A stretch of 64,000 nucleotides of DNA from Saprospiraceae bacterium (GCA_021604865.1 BQJU01000010.1:1-64000), one strand, 5' to 3'; shown: positions 14,075 through 23,480, numbered from the stretch's first letter. Made by a program: numbers and translations. Notes: a model not told the origin generated them from the letters alone.

Positions 14075-15799
14075 TCATTTCGCATACTTTCGCTTGCGCA
14101 GGAAGTTATAGAAAAATCCAAAAAGTATTAGAAAGCCCAAAGGCAAAACGATATTGATCAACTGCCATTTAACTTCCTCAGTTTCCGCTTTAACGGTATC
14201 TAAAAGGCGTAATTTTACTTCTTTTCCACGGGCTTCGATCACTCCTTTTTCGTCCATCAAATATTCAATGGTATTGATGAGGAATTCTTTATTGGCAAAC
14301 TGAAATTTTTCAAATTCATTAAAACCCAGCGGGCTAACAGCCTGCGTGTGTGCATTGAAACGGTTTTTGGCTATATCGCCATCCGCTACTACGATCATAC
14401 GGGAGGACGCACTTTTAGTTTGGAAGGGAGTTCCCAATTCTTCCAAAGTATTGATCATACTACCTTCTACCCGGTTTTCGTATAGAGAGGGAAAAATGCC
14501 CTCTAATAACAATGCTGTTGTTTGTGGCCCTTTGTCAAACTTGCTGGCATCCAGGTCATAACGCAAAAACTCAAAATCCATACCAATTGGAATGCGCTGA
14601 AACCTCGAATTAGGGGAGGAAGTCAGCAGCACCGTTTTATTTACCGGCGTTTTGGTTTGTATGGTGTCAATATTATTGGGATAGAGCAAATTGACCGGGC
14701 CGATACTTTTTACGATGGGATGATTACTCCTTGGAGTGGCCACTATGTGATAAGGGTAACGAAAGTAGTCGAGTTGGGGCTTGTTGCCCACAACACCTGT
14801 TGCCAAAGGGATTCGCGTACATTGCATATCAAGGACTAACACTGGATTGATCCGGGCACCATAGCGAAATAGCAGGTCATCCAATCCCAAATCATATTCC
14901 GAAGGATAATACTCCTTTCGCATCTGTAAACTGTCCAGATCGACCCTGACTTTGTCAAGCAGCCATAGTACTTTACCGCCATTCATGATGTATTGATCGA
15001 TCTTAAATTTGTCTTTCTCAGAAAAAGCCTGCGTTGGTTTGGCAATAACAAAAACACTGGCATCCTGTTTGAGGGTAGGCACACTATCCAGATCGATTCG
15101 ACCAGTATCATAAAATTGGCGCAGCGTTTTTTCCAGATCAGCAGTTTCATAAGGAGCCAGTTCTCCATGTCCCGAACTGAAGACCACGACCGGCCTGGTA
15201 GGGTACTGAAGTTTTTGTATGGCATTGGCAAATTTGTATTCCAGCAACCCAATCGAATTGTTGAGGATTACCTCCGGAGGAACTCCAGGGACTTCATTCT
15301 CCAGGAGATTCACGGCCAGGTTTCGCCCCTTGTAATAAAAAATGGCATAGGGATAAATCTGCTTTTCTGAGGTTCCCTCTTTACTTTTTACCCGGAGATT
15401 AATTGGATTGATATTGTCCTTGGAAAGGTTTGTCCGGAATTCATTAATCTGTTCCACTGTGCCTTCGTTGGGATCCTGAAATCCGTATTCCATATAGCCC
15501 GATTGAGTACGGAAATCATCAAGCATGTCCCGTGTTGCCGATTGTAGTCGTTTAAAACCAGCAGGAAATTCTCCCTCCAATAACACACTGACATAAACCA
15601 CTTCATCCAGGTCCGTTAGCAGCTTTTTTGTCCCTTTGGTAAGCGTAAATCGCTTTTCCTCAGTCATATCGAGGAAAGTATACCAGCCACTTCCTCCAAT
15701 ACGGGCATTGGCAAGGATATTCAATAAAATGACAATCCCCACAAACAGAGCCAACTGTAGCAGCGATTGTATCTTCTTATTATTTTTGTTTTTTACCAT
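14075..15799 (-). CDS. gldG: Gliding motility ABC auxiliary protein GldG
   Basis: This 574-residue protein (ATG at 15799; a TTG three codons earlier is less likely) has an N-terminal membrane helix (about residues 10-35), a long periplasmic domain of the ABC-type uncharacterised transport family, with VVFSSGHGE and VLWLLDKV strands, and a C-terminal membrane helix (about 545-565) followed by the basic tail FLRKRKYAK. That topology is characteristic of GldG, the partner of permease GldF and ATPase GldA in the gliding-associated ABC transporter of Bacteroidota. The transported substrate is not known. It lies 151 bases downstream of gldF. Confidence 0.9.
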   Translation of the reverse strand: MVKNKNNKKIQSLLQLALFVGIVILLNILANARIGGSGWYTFLDMTEEKRFTLTKGTKKLLTDLDEVVYVSVLLEGEFPAGFKRLQSATRDMLDDFRTQSGYMEYGFQDPNEGTVEQINEFRTNLSKDNINPINLRVKSKEGTSEKQIYPYAIFYYKGRNLAVNLLENEVPGVPPEVILNNSIGLLEYKFANAIQKLQYPTRPVVVFSSGHGELAPYETADLEKTLRQFYDTGRIDLDSVPTLKQDASVFVIAKPTQAFSEKDKFKIDQYIMNGGKVLWLLDKVRVDLDSLQMRKEYYPSEYDLGLDDLLFRYGARINPVLVLDMQCTRIPLATGVVGNKPQLDYFRYPYHIVATPRSNHPIVKSIGPVNLLYPNNIDTIQTKTPVNKTVLLTSSPNSRFQRIPIGMDFEFLRYDLDASKFDKGPQTTALLLEGIFPSLYENRVEGSMINTLEELGTPFQTKSASSRMIVVADGDIAKNRFNAHTQAVSPLGFNEFEKFQFANKEFLINTIEYLMDEKGVIEARGKEVKLRLLDTVKAETEEVKWQLINIVLPLGFLILFGFFYNFLRKRKYAK

Positions 15800-15950
15800 G
15801 TGTAACAATCATCAATAATACTCAAAATTCAAAATTTTAACCTTTGGATTGGTGTTCAAAATATTCGCTCTCTTATTATTCATGTCGGGAGCATATTTGG
15901 GGGCATCCTGGGGGTATATCGGGTAACCACAAGGGGTTGCCCCTGCTAGG

Positions 15951-16682
15951 TCACCATTTCCGCCGTTCTAAAGAAACGACCGTCATCATAATAAACAATG
16001 AGGTTACCGTGATAAAATAAATCAGATCACGGCTATCAATTATTCCTCTGCTGATGGAATCATAATGGTAATCAATGCCAATCATTTGCACCACATCGTC
16101 AACTTTTCCAAAAAACACCGGTAGTTTACTAAGGTAAAAAAAGCCCCAATAGAAGAAAAAGCACAAAAAAGCAGCCAGGATAAAGGCTACAATTTGGTTA
16201 TTGGTTATTGATGAGGCAAAAATACCGATAGAAACAAAGGTTCCAGCCAAAAACATCAGGCCAATGTAAGAACCAATAATAGCCCCTGAATCCAGGTTGC
16301 CTTTGGGGTCACCCAGCTGATAAACGGTATAATAATAGAGTAGGGTGGGCAGCAATGCAAAAACGACCAATGCCAATGCAGCCAGGTATTTACCCAGGAT
16401 GATTTCCAGATCGAACAGTGGCCGGGTTGCCAAAAGTTCTATGGTTCCGCTTTGATTTTCTTCAGCAAAAGTGCGCATCGTAATGGCCGGTATCAGGAAC
16501 AAAAAAATCTGAGGGGCCATTTCGAAAAGCTGTTCCATCGTAGCAAATTTGTATTCCAAAATGCTGGTATCAGGAAATACAAACATAACCAGACCCATTA
16601 TTGTCAGAAATACGCCGATGACAATATATCCAATGAGTGAACTAAAAAAAGTGTTGATTTCTTTTCTGAAAATACTAAGCAT
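15951..16682 (-). CDS. gldF: Gliding motility ABC transporter permease GldF
   Basis: This is a 243-residue ABC-2 type permease with six membrane helices. The N-terminus IFRKEINTFFSSLIGYIVIGVFL and the cytoplasmic segment MRTFAEENQSGTIELLATRPL are hallmarks of the NosY/GldF group; the latter couples to the ATPase. Length matches the family (about 240). With GldA and GldG it forms the transporter needed for gliding or for surface protein function in related bacteria. It starts eight bases after an exported-protein gene, so the four genes gldA, X, gldF and gldG read as one operon. Confidence 0.92.
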   Translation of the reverse strand: MLSIFRKEINTFFSSLIGYIVIGVFLTIMGLVMFVFPDTSILEYKFATMEQLFEMAPQIFLFLIPAITMRTFAEENQSGTIELLATRPLFDLEIILGKYLAALALVVFALLPTLLYYYTVYQLGDPKGNLDSGAIIGSYIGLMFLAGTFVSIGIFASSITNNQIVAFILAAFLCFFFYWGFFYLSKLPVFFGKVDDVVQMIGIDYHYDSISRGIIDSRDLIYFITVTSLFIMMTVVSLERRKW

Positions 16683-16690
16683 CCGTTCCT

Positions 16691-17368
16691 TTATTGTGTT
16701 TTATCTGTCAGTACGTAAACAGGATTTCGGTCGACGTAAATCAATAAGCTTTTAAATAACTTTTCCTGCGCTTCTTCTTCAGACAGATCTCTGACTGAAG
16801 CTGATAGTTTGGGGTCGTCTTTAATCAAATCCAGAAAATTTGTCGGATTAAAGTCTACAATGGTGCCTTGTTCAAAATCTATCATTTTTTCCTGATGGTG
16901 GTACACTTTATTGCTAACCTTTCCACTGCGGAATGGCCTGCCAGTCAATGGGTTATAAGCAGATATGACGACCTGTTCAATAGCCTCTTCTTCATAAGAA
17001 AAGTAGCAAAGCTTGCCCCGTACCCTCAAGGCTGCAAACAAAACATAATCTGGGTATTGAACGGGCGTTTTGATAAAAGGAATACCCCCAATGCAAACGC
17101 CCCAAACTTTTGGAAAAGGAAGGTGTCGTTTGGTCTCGCCGTTAGTAACCCTCAACCACTCGATTTTGCTCACGTAGGTATCTGCATTTGTCACCATACG
17201 TCCTTCTGCCTCGTCCCAGCTATAATCTGGTTGATTCTTTTGGAAGGCTGCAAAACTCAGATATACCCCATCCTGGAATTTGAAATTTTTGGTAATGAGC
17301 ACGCTATCCGACTGCCCCCAAAGGGCAAGACTAAATAGCGAAAATAATATTAGTAAGTATTTTTTCAA
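16691..17368 (-). CDS. Exported protein of unknown function between gldA and gldF
   Basis: The 225-residue product has a signal peptide (KKYLLILFSLFSLALWG, cleavage near residue 19) and a mature domain rich in strands and aromatic residues. I do not recognise a family. No ATG suits the frame; TTG at 17368 immediately precedes the Lys-Lys start of the signal peptide and is the likely start. It lies 56 bases after gldA and eight bases before gldF, a tight position suggesting that it works with the gliding ABC transporter, perhaps as a periplasmic accessory. That link is inference from gene order. Confidence 0.75.
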   Translation of the reverse strand: MKKYLLILFSLFSLALWGQSDSVLITKNFKFQDGVYLSFAAFQKNQPDYSWDEAEGRMVTNADTYVSKIEWLRVTNGETKRHLPFPKVWGVCIGGIPFIKTPVQYPDYVLFAALRVRGKLCYFSYEEEAIEQVVISAYNPLTGRPFRSGKVSNKVYHHQEKMIDFEQGTIVDFNPTNFLDLIKDDPKLSASVRDLSEEEAQEKLFKSLLIYVDRNPVYVLTDKTQ

Positions 17369-17424
17369 GAGAATTTTATCGTTTTTCGGTTATGCTATGC
17401 AATGAGTTATCTGATTTCTGTTGA

Positions 17425-18330
17425 TTACTTAGTCAATTGGCGGAATACATCTTCCACGCTCAGTTCTTCCTTGTGCATTTCCAGCAAAGTTAGCTGGTTG
17501 TTTACGGCAAATTTGAAGACAGACTCCCGTACATCCTGGTTAAGAGGGGTGGACAGTTGCCAGCGTTTTTCAGTGATTGCTTTAGCCTGGTTTACGCCGG
17601 GTAGTGCTTTGAGTTGTTCTTCTTTTACCTTTTGTTTGAATTCTATCGTCAATAAGGTTTCTCCTTTGAACCTGTTTTGAAGTTGTTCAATGGGATCGTT
17701 GGCCACTAATTTTCCTTTATTAATAATGAGTACCCGGTTGCAAATGGCCTGAACTTCCTGCATAATATGGGTGGAAAAAAGGACCGTTTTTTCCTCGCCG
17801 AGTTTTTTTATCAAAGTCCTGATTTCAGCAAGTTGGTTGGGGTCAAGTCCTGAAGTGGGCTCATCCAGGATCAATACCTGAGGGTCATGGATCATGGCTT
17901 GTGCTAGTCCCACCCTTTGCCGATAACCTTTAGATAAGGTACCGATCAGTTTGTGTTGCTCGCGTTGCAGCCCCGTTAATTCTATCATTTCATTCACCCG
18001 TTTCTTGATATCCTTCATCTTGTGGAGCCTAGCGACGAATTGCAGGTATTCTTTCACATACATATCCTTATACAAAGGATTGTGCTCGGGTAAATAGCCG
18101 ATTTGTTTCCTGACTTCCAGCGGGTTTTGTTCTACATCAAAACCACAAACCTCTGCCTTTCCGGCCGATTGGGGAACGAAGCAGGTAAGGATTTTCATCG
18201 TGGTAGTTTTGCCAGCTCCATTTGGACCTAAAAAACCAAGGACTTCTCCCTTTTTGGCTTCAAAACTGATATCATCAACTGCTTTCTGTTCGCCGTATAT
18301 TTTACTGAGTTGCTGAACTTTAACTGACAT
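17425..18330 (-). CDS. gldA: Gliding motility ABC transporter ATPase GldA
   Basis: This 301-residue ABC ATPase carries Walker A GPNGAGKT (residues 35-42), the signature LSKGYRQRVGLAQA, Walker B VLILDEPTSGLDP and the H-loop STHIMQEV. The C-terminal 80 residues form the extra domain found in GldA and other ABC-2 drivers. MSVKVQQLSKIYG from the ATG at 18330 aligns well with the expected start; six extra codons upstream are not needed. It drives the GldF/GldG transporter encoded downstream. In Flavobacterium gldA is remote from gldFG, whereas here all three are together. Confidence 0.92.
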   Translation of the reverse strand: MSVKVQQLSKIYGEQKAVDDISFEAKKGEVLGFLGPNGAGKTTTMKILTCFVPQSAGKAEVCGFDVEQNPLEVRKQIGYLPEHNPLYKDMYVKEYLQFVARLHKMKDIKKRVNEMIELTGLQREQHKLIGTLSKGYRQRVGLAQAMIHDPQVLILDEPTSGLDPNQLAEIRTLIKKLGEEKTVLFSTHIMQEVQAICNRVLIINKGKLVANDPIEQLQNRFKGETLLTIEFKQKVKEEQLKALPGVNQAKAITEKRWQLSTPLNQDVRESVFKFAVNNQLTLLEMHKEELSVEDVFRQLTK

Positions 18331-18595
18331 ATTTGAATTTTTGCCCAATATTTGGTCTTTATAAGACCTGAAAAATGGACCTCAGGTTGGCAGCCTGTCG
18401 GTAAATTTTGACCGGTAAAACTACTAAATTTCCAACCTTATCCCAAGTTTACGTCCCCAATGGATGTGCTGAAATGGTGCCTGTGTGACACTTATTGCCC
18501 GAACATCTTTATTCACCAACGAAAGGAATCGGTTTACACACTCACCTGTCGCATTTAAAGTTTTGTTAAAAAACCGGAACTCGACGATATCTGAT

Positions 18596-19180
18596 TTAAT
18601 GTAGAGCTGGTCGAATCACCAAACTGTCCAATACTTCCCCTTCCTGTTGTACCCACCAGGCTAGCCGGTCATAGACTTTTTCTTCTGGGAAATAGTTCAG
18701 CGCCATTTTGACATAGAGGTGGCCGTGTTTGGCTTCTGACACCCAGAGCATTTTGTAGAATCGTTTTAATTCGGGATCTTCAAGGGCTTCTTCCACCAGT
18801 CGGAAGCGTTCAACACCACGGGTTTCAACCACAGATCCAAGCAACAAGCGATCGAGAAAACGTTCCTTAATGCCCGAATGAATGCGTTTGATGAGTGATT
18901 TGATATAGGGATCTTCCGGGATGGAATGCAGTAGCTGGACCCCTCGTTTGGCCATAATGGCATATACTTGCTGAAAGTGTTCCAATTCCTCCACTGCCGT
19001 GTCTATCAAGTCGGGAATTATTTCTATACGATTGGGGTATTTGGCTACCAGGCTCATGGCTGTAGCGGAGGCTTTACGTTCACAATCTGCGTGATCTTGT
19101 AAAAATGCGTTAAAGTCTCCCATGACCGCTTCAATCCACTCGGGCTTGCTGGGAAAGGCAATATCCAGATTTAATTTCAT
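18596..19180 (-). CDS. miaE: tRNA 2-methylthio-N6-isopentenyladenosine hydroxylase MiaE
   Basis: MiaE is a nonheme di-iron monooxygenase that hydroxylates the isopentenyl group of ms2i6A37 in tRNA. At 194 residues it matches the family, and the ferritin-like ligands are visible: Glu in DCERKAS (near 35), the EELEHFQQV pair (near 67-70), ETRGVERF (near 118) and EAKHGHLY (near 149-152). It is soluble and cytoplasmic. It lies 20 bases downstream of the ARPP-1 lipoprotein gene on the same strand, but no functional link between them is apparent. Confidence 0.92.
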   Translation of the reverse strand: MKLNLDIAFPSKPEWIEAVMGDFNAFLQDHADCERKASATAMSLVAKYPNRIEIIPDLIDTAVEELEHFQQVYAIMAKRGVQLLHSIPEDPYIKSLIKRIHSGIKERFLDRLLLGSVVETRGVERFRLVEEALEDPELKRFYKMLWVSEAKHGHLYVKMALNYFPEEKVYDRLAWWVQQEGEVLDSLVIRPALH

Positions 19181-19199
19181 TCTTGCAGAGAGCTATTAA

Positions 19200-20192
19200 T
19201 TATAAATTAGTAAAATGCACCAATTTCCCGTGATAAGTAAAATGGTCATCACCATTACCCTGATTAAAATGGGTCAACATATTTTGTATGTAACGATCCA
19301 GGTCGGAAGCTTCGACATTGACTTCCTTGCCATTGGAAAGGGCATCTGTGATGTAGCTATGTAATAAAGATTCATATTGTTTTTGAAATAAATTCGGATG
19401 GCCAAAAACATCAGCCCCCAAAATTTTATTGCCACTCACGGCTAAAAGTCCTACTACGCCTTTTTTGTCAGCAAAACGCCCTTTGAAATAATCCAGATAA
19501 GCGTCCCGTTTGCTAGTGAATGCTTCAGATTGTTCCAGAGCTGCATAGGCCTGGGTATTTGATTGGGCATTGTGAACGGAGGTCAGTTCATCCACTTTAT
19601 TCCAAACGGCCTGCTGGTCACCGGTTTCCTTAACCGTTTTACGCAAGTCGTTGGAGGCAATGTGATAGTAGCCTGTAAAGGCAAAGATTTTGCGGTTTCG
19701 TTCTTCTTCGGCATTCATGCCTTCCTCAGGCTCCTGGTAGGTCCAACGACCATGTTCTACACAAAACACAGGAATGTCAGTAATCGTTCTGGGAGGCACG
19801 ACCATATCCATAGCCATCATGCGGTCCTGATTGCCGCCGCGTACCACATCACCAGTCATCAGAAAAACCGTATCCTGAGATTTATTTTGAATGGTCAGTG
19901 AATTGACAGCACCACGATCATCACTTCTACCATAGGGTTTTTTTTCGGTAATCCGGAAACGGGAATTCTCCATCGCCCCGGAAAGATTAATATACTTACC
20001 AACACCTTCATTGTCCGCAATAAAATCCTGATCTGCAACGATTGGGTACAGCCTTAGGTTCTCGTATTCCACTTGGTAATCGGCAGTTGTTAGTACCTGC
20101 AACGGTGAGGATTCGTTTTGGCTAACTTGATTTTCCTGCTGACAGGCAACAGCAAGCAAGGAGAGCGCAGCAATAAATAGTAAGTTTTTCAT
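19200..20192 (-). CDS. ARPP-1 domain lipoprotein
   Basis: From the ATG at 20192 the product has 330 residues and a clear lipoprotein signal (MKNLLFIAALSLLAVAC, lipid on Cys17); the longer upstream extension is discarded because it would bury this signal. The body carries the ARPP-1 pattern: NLRLYPIV, then SLTIQNKSQDTVFLMTGDVV, RGGNQDRMM and the block PVFCVEHGRW. ARPP-1 was named from association with ADP-ribosylglycohydrolase and phosphatase genes, and its biochemical role is unknown. The protein is probably outer-membrane anchored. It is followed by miaE and is divergent from the membrane protein at 20387. Confidence 0.8.
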   Translation of the reverse strand: MKNLLFIAALSLLAVACQQENQVSQNESSPLQVLTTADYQVEYENLRLYPIVADQDFIADNEGVGKYINLSGAMENSRFRITEKKPYGRSDDRGAVNSLTIQNKSQDTVFLMTGDVVRGGNQDRMMAMDMVVPPRTITDIPVFCVEHGRWTYQEPEEGMNAEEERNRKIFAFTGYYHIASNDLRKTVKETGDQQAVWNKVDELTSVHNAQSNTQAYAALEQSEAFTSKRDAYLDYFKGRFADKKGVVGLLAVSGNKILGADVFGHPNLFQKQYESLLHSYITDALSNGKEVNVEASDLDRYIQNMLTHFNQGNGDDHFTYHGKLVHFTNL

Positions 20193-20339
20193 GCTTTGGC
20201 TTTTTATTTTGACAAAGATAAGGATTATCAGCACATCTCGCTGGAGAGATATTTGGGTAACCCTCTTGGACCTAATGACCAATTCTCTATGGGTTAATCC
20301 TGAATTTGAATTGAATAGCCAAACTTATGTTTGAACTGC

Positions 20340-20347
20340 TATCTTTG
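20340..20347 (+). promoter_or_regulatory. -7 box upstream of the membrane glycosyltransferase-like gene
   Basis: TATCTTTG fits TAnnTTTG exactly and lies 40 bases before the ATG at 20387. It falls inside the longer reading frame opening at 20327, which argues that translation begins at 20387. Confidence 0.45.
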
Positions 20348-20386
20348 CGCCGGATAATACTTTTTCATTCGCATTTTAGAAAAAAA

Positions 20387-21874
20387 ATGAAGCAATCCCG
20401 AAACTTCTACCTGTTTTTTACAGTCTCTATCTTCTTATTGGCCCTAGTCCTGTTGGTTATGAACGATGTGATGAGTATTTGGGATGGCGCGGAAGCCAAT
20501 AACATTAATGACGCCAATAGTGGAATTTATACCTCAATACCTGCTCTGGTTTTAGGTTGGATGTCGGACTCAGATTTCCCATTTTTTCAAAGATTACCTG
20601 GAATATTGGTTATCCTGGGAGGGCTTGCAGGCTTTTATGGCATTGGTTGGCGCATTTTTGGCAAAGAAACTACCTTGTTAACTATTCTATTCATTGCTGC
20701 TACTTTCCTGGTGCCTACCCTTGGCAAATTGGCGACGTTGGACAGTTGGGTTTTTGTCGCTCAGTTGCTGGCTATTGTTAGTTTACTTCGGTTTATGAAG
20801 GAGCCGATATTTCTGTGGCAGCTGGTTTGTTACCTCTTTTTACTTTTCGCCTTATGGCTGGAGCCTTTGGGCACACTCATCCTTAGCCTTAGCTTTTCTA
20901 TAGGGTTGTTGATTAAACATCCACAAGGTCGAAATCTGCTGAAATTACAGCCCTGGCTAGTGCTTTTATCAGGATTGGCCATAGGTTATATTCTTAATCT
21001 GCTGACCTGGCAACAACCCGGTTTATTGATTGGGTTTTTTCAATTGTCTTATGCAAAATATTTCCTCATTTCACTGCTGGCCTTATTCCCCATTATCGGA
21101 TTTTGCCTGGGAGGTATTCGTGATCTGTTTTTAAAGCTAGGTAGAGGAGAAGAATTGTCTATCGTTTTGATAAGCTGGATTTTAGGAGCAATCCTTGCCG
21201 AATCAACCATTTTACAAGTAGGATTTTGTTTGTTGGCGGTCAAACAGTTGCAAGCCTGGTCTAATCCCAAATATCCCTTTCGGAATTGGGTGAAAACCGG
21301 AGCCATTTTACACATGCTTCTCGTCTTTGGATTTGGCTTTTACCTGATGACGAAAGGCTTTATCGAATTTGGTCCAGCGGGTTATCGGGCAGGATTGGTG
21401 GTAACGCTTGCCTATTGGACGGTGAGTCTGGTAGGCGTGATCGGGCTATATTCCGGACGACGCCCCTTGCTGATTATCGGCCATGTTTTGAGTGGACTGA
21501 TTCCAGCGCTTATTTTTTGGCTGTCAGTATATCCTCTTGTTGAATCAAAACGCCTGCCCGTTAAGGTCCTGTCCACGATAGAAAAAATGGATATACAACA
21601 GCAAAAAGCAATGTATTTCATTTCGGAAGAAAAGGGTCCTCCGCTTAGCTTGAAATTTAAAGCGGAGGAGGAAAACCGTTCCTTCTACTGGTTAAGGAGC
21701 CAGGCAGCTTTGAAAATGTTAGAAAATGAAACTACTCCTGCCGGCATCTATGTATTTTCGGCAGCCAATAAAAATCAATTTTTTAATCAAACCTCTGATA
21801 GCACCAGAACGATCAAAATCTGGACAGATAAGTTAATGACAGAGGATTGGATAATTGTTGATCATACCCCATAA
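20387..21874 (+). CDS. Multi-pass membrane protein, GT-C glycosyltransferase-like
   Basis: This 495-residue protein has about 10-11 hydrophobic segments between residues 8 and 390 and a soluble C-terminal domain of about 100 residues. The first luminal loop contains WDGAEANNIND, reminiscent of the acidic catalytic loop of PMT/ArnT (GT39/GT83) glycosyltransferases, which move sugars from polyprenyl phosphate carriers onto lipids or proteins. That assignment rests on topology and this loop only. It is transcribed alone, convergent with a tiny gene at 21885-22016. Confidence 0.6.
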   Translation: MKQSRNFYLFFTVSIFLLALVLLVMNDVMSIWDGAEANNINDANSGIYTSIPALVLGWMSDSDFPFFQRLPGILVILGGLAGFYGIGWRIFGKETTLLTILFIAATFLVPTLGKLATLDSWVFVAQLLAIVSLLRFMKEPIFLWQLVCYLFLLFALWLEPLGTLILSLSFSIGLLIKHPQGRNLLKLQPWLVLLSGLAIGYILNLLTWQQPGLLIGFFQLSYAKYFLISLLALFPIIGFCLGGIRDLFLKLGRGEELSIVLISWILGAILAESTILQVGFCLLAVKQLQAWSNPKYPFRNWVKTGAILHMLLVFGFGFYLMTKGFIEFGPAGYRAGLVVTLAYWTVSLVGVIGLYSGRRPLLIIGHVLSGLIPALIFWLSVYPLVESKRLPVKVLSTIEKMDIQQQKAMYFISEEKGPPLSLKFKAEEENRSFYWLRSQAALKMLENETTPAGIYVFSAANKNQFFNQTSDSTRTIKIWTDKLMTEDWIIVDHTP

Positions 21875-21884
21875 TATCCTGGAT

Positions 21885-22016
21885 TTAAGCCCTGGAGTAA
21901 ATGAAGTAGAGCAAGACCAATAGGACCAGAGTGGCCACCAATACAACAGTCATAAATTTACGGGCATCTTTTTTAGAACGAGCCACTTGTTTCCTTTTTC
22001 TCTTGGATACTGACAT
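21885..22016 (-). CDS. 43-residue single-span membrane peptide
   Basis: An ATG at 22016 opens 43 codons ending in TAA at 21885. The first 20 residues are strongly basic (MSVSKRKRKQVARSKKDARK), followed by an unbroken hydrophobic stretch of about 18 residues (MTVVLVATLVLLVLLYFIY) and a short SRA end. This is a classic small membrane protein with a positive-inside N-terminus. Two genes converge around it, only 10 bases separate it from the glycosyltransferase-like stop, and codon use is protein-like. The function is unknown. Confidence 0.65.
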   Translation of the reverse strand: MSVSKRKRKQVARSKKDARKFMTVVLVATLVLLVLLYFIYSRA

Positions 22017-22184
22017 AATAAAAACGGGTTTTACGAAGTTTCAGAAAATTTTATTCCTTGCATACGAGTAATACTACAAATAAAATTACTTTATCTCTTT
22101 TTCCAAAACACTGACCCTAGTTTTTATGGTTCTTTGATAAAACTCATGATTTTAGCTTGAATACGAGCTTTATCAAAGAAGCAC

Positions 22185-23480
22185 TTAGAAGTTCTGCTCA
22201 TAAAATTCGACAATCCTTTCATCGGTCATTACATCCTGGGGACGGAGTGGTTGTTTCAAAACAATACCTTCCAGGGTCCGACACCGACTTAAGGCTACAT
22301 AAGTTTGCCCATTTTCAAAGGCACCTTTACCCAGATCAATGATCACTTTGTCAAAGGTTTTACCTTGAGATTTGTGAATAGTGATCGCCCAGGCGAGTTT
22401 TAGGGGAAATTGAGTGAAAGTACCCATAGTTTCCGCTTCTATCTCATTGGGCTTTGTTGGATTGTAGTTGTAGCGCATGATTTCCCAATCCATTGGTTCC
22501 ACTTCGATGTATTGCCGATTACCTTGTTCTTCCACCATGACGGTGATTTTTTCCTCTTCCATTTTTACTACCTGGCCAATGGTTCCATTTACAAAACGCT
22601 TTTGAGGGTCATTTTTAATAAACATGACCTGAGCACTTAGCTTGAGTTTGAGGGCTGCCTCAGTAGGGTAGAGATTGCCAGGGAAATTGCCGGTGATTTT
22701 TGCCAGAGAAATTTGTTCTGGCATTGGGATACTAGCTATCTTCTTTTGATTGATTGCATCCACTCTGGCATTACGAGCCGATAGGGTGATGAAAAAATCC
22801 TTACTTTCAAAATCCGGCAGATAACGTTCATTCAGATCTGACAGGTCATCATAATCGACCTGATTGACCCGAATGGCGTCAAGTAATCTCAAGAAATATC
22901 TATTTTCCTGACGGTATACTTTGCGCAATTCCAGCTTATTCATCACAAACCCATCGTCAAATACCTTGGCAGAAAAGAAATAGGGCGATTCGTAATACAT
23001 GGTAAACAGCACCGATTCTGCCTCGCTGGATACTACTGGAGGAAGCTGAAACAAATCCCCGAAAAAGACAACCTGTATTCCACCAAAGGGCAGATTTTTT
23101 TCACAGTTGACACGTAAAAAATAGTCAATATTGTCTAGCAGGTCGGCTCTGACCATAGATATTTCGTCGATAATTAGTACCTCAATTTTTTTGTACAATT
23201 TATGATTCCGACGTTTCTTGATGTCTTTATTTGTCAAAGGTTTAGGAGGAAACCCAAAGAAGGAATGGATCGTTTGTCCCCGTACATTTAGCGCGGCAAT
23301 ACCGGTAGGGGCCAATACCACCGTTTTTTTGCGCGTTGTATTTCTAAACAATTGCAAAAGCGTCGACTTACCTGTTCCGGCCCGACCGGTAACAAATAAG
23401 TTTTGCCCCTCCTTTTCCATCAAGTCGAGGGCATACTGAAAGTCGCTATTGAGTTCTAAAGGAGATTGATCAATACTCAC
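22185..23480 (-). CDS. PIF1/RecD-like superfamily 1B DNA helicase
   Basis: This 431-residue ATPase has SF1B helicase motifs: Walker A GRAGTGKS (residues 32-39), FGFPPKP, Walker B IIDEISM, the GDLFQLPPV motif III, and motifs V-VI in TIHKSQGKTFDK and YVALSRCR near the C-terminus. Such enzymes unwind DNA 5' to 3' and act in recombination or at G-quadruplexes. It starts with GTG at 23480 that overlaps the TGA of the upstream endonuclease gene (GTGA), so the two are translationally coupled. No extra C-terminal HRDC or WGR domain is present. The cytoplasmic helicase and the exported nuclease would be in different compartments, so the coupling may be historical. Confidence 0.9.
   Translation of the reverse strand: MSIDQSPLELNSDFQYALDLMEKEGQNLFVTGRAGTGKSTLLQLFRNTTRKKTVVLAPTGIAALNVRGQTIHSFFGFPPKPLTNKDIKKRRNHKLYKKIEVLIIDEISMVRADLLDNIDYFLRVNCEKNLPFGGIQVVFFGDLFQLPPVVSSEAESVLFTMYYESPYFFSAKVFDDGFVMNKLELRKVYRQENRYFLRLLDAIRVNQVDYDDLSDLNERYLPDFESKDFFITLSARNARVDAINQKKIASIPMPEQISLAKITGNFPGNLYPTEAALKLKLSAQVMFIKNDPQKRFVNGTIGQVVKMEEEKITVMVEEQGNRQYIEVEPMDWEIMRYNYNPTKPNEIEAETMGTFTQFPLKLAWAITIHKSQGKTFDKVIIDLGKGAFENGQTYVALSRCRTLEGIVLKQPLRPQDVMTDERIVEFYEQNF

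Noticed and set aside
17380-17392. TTTTTCGGTTA between gldA and the next gene as another ECF-type promoter
   Set aside because: The minus strand gives ACCGAAAA, not ACCGAACA, and the -10 box is absent at the correct distance.
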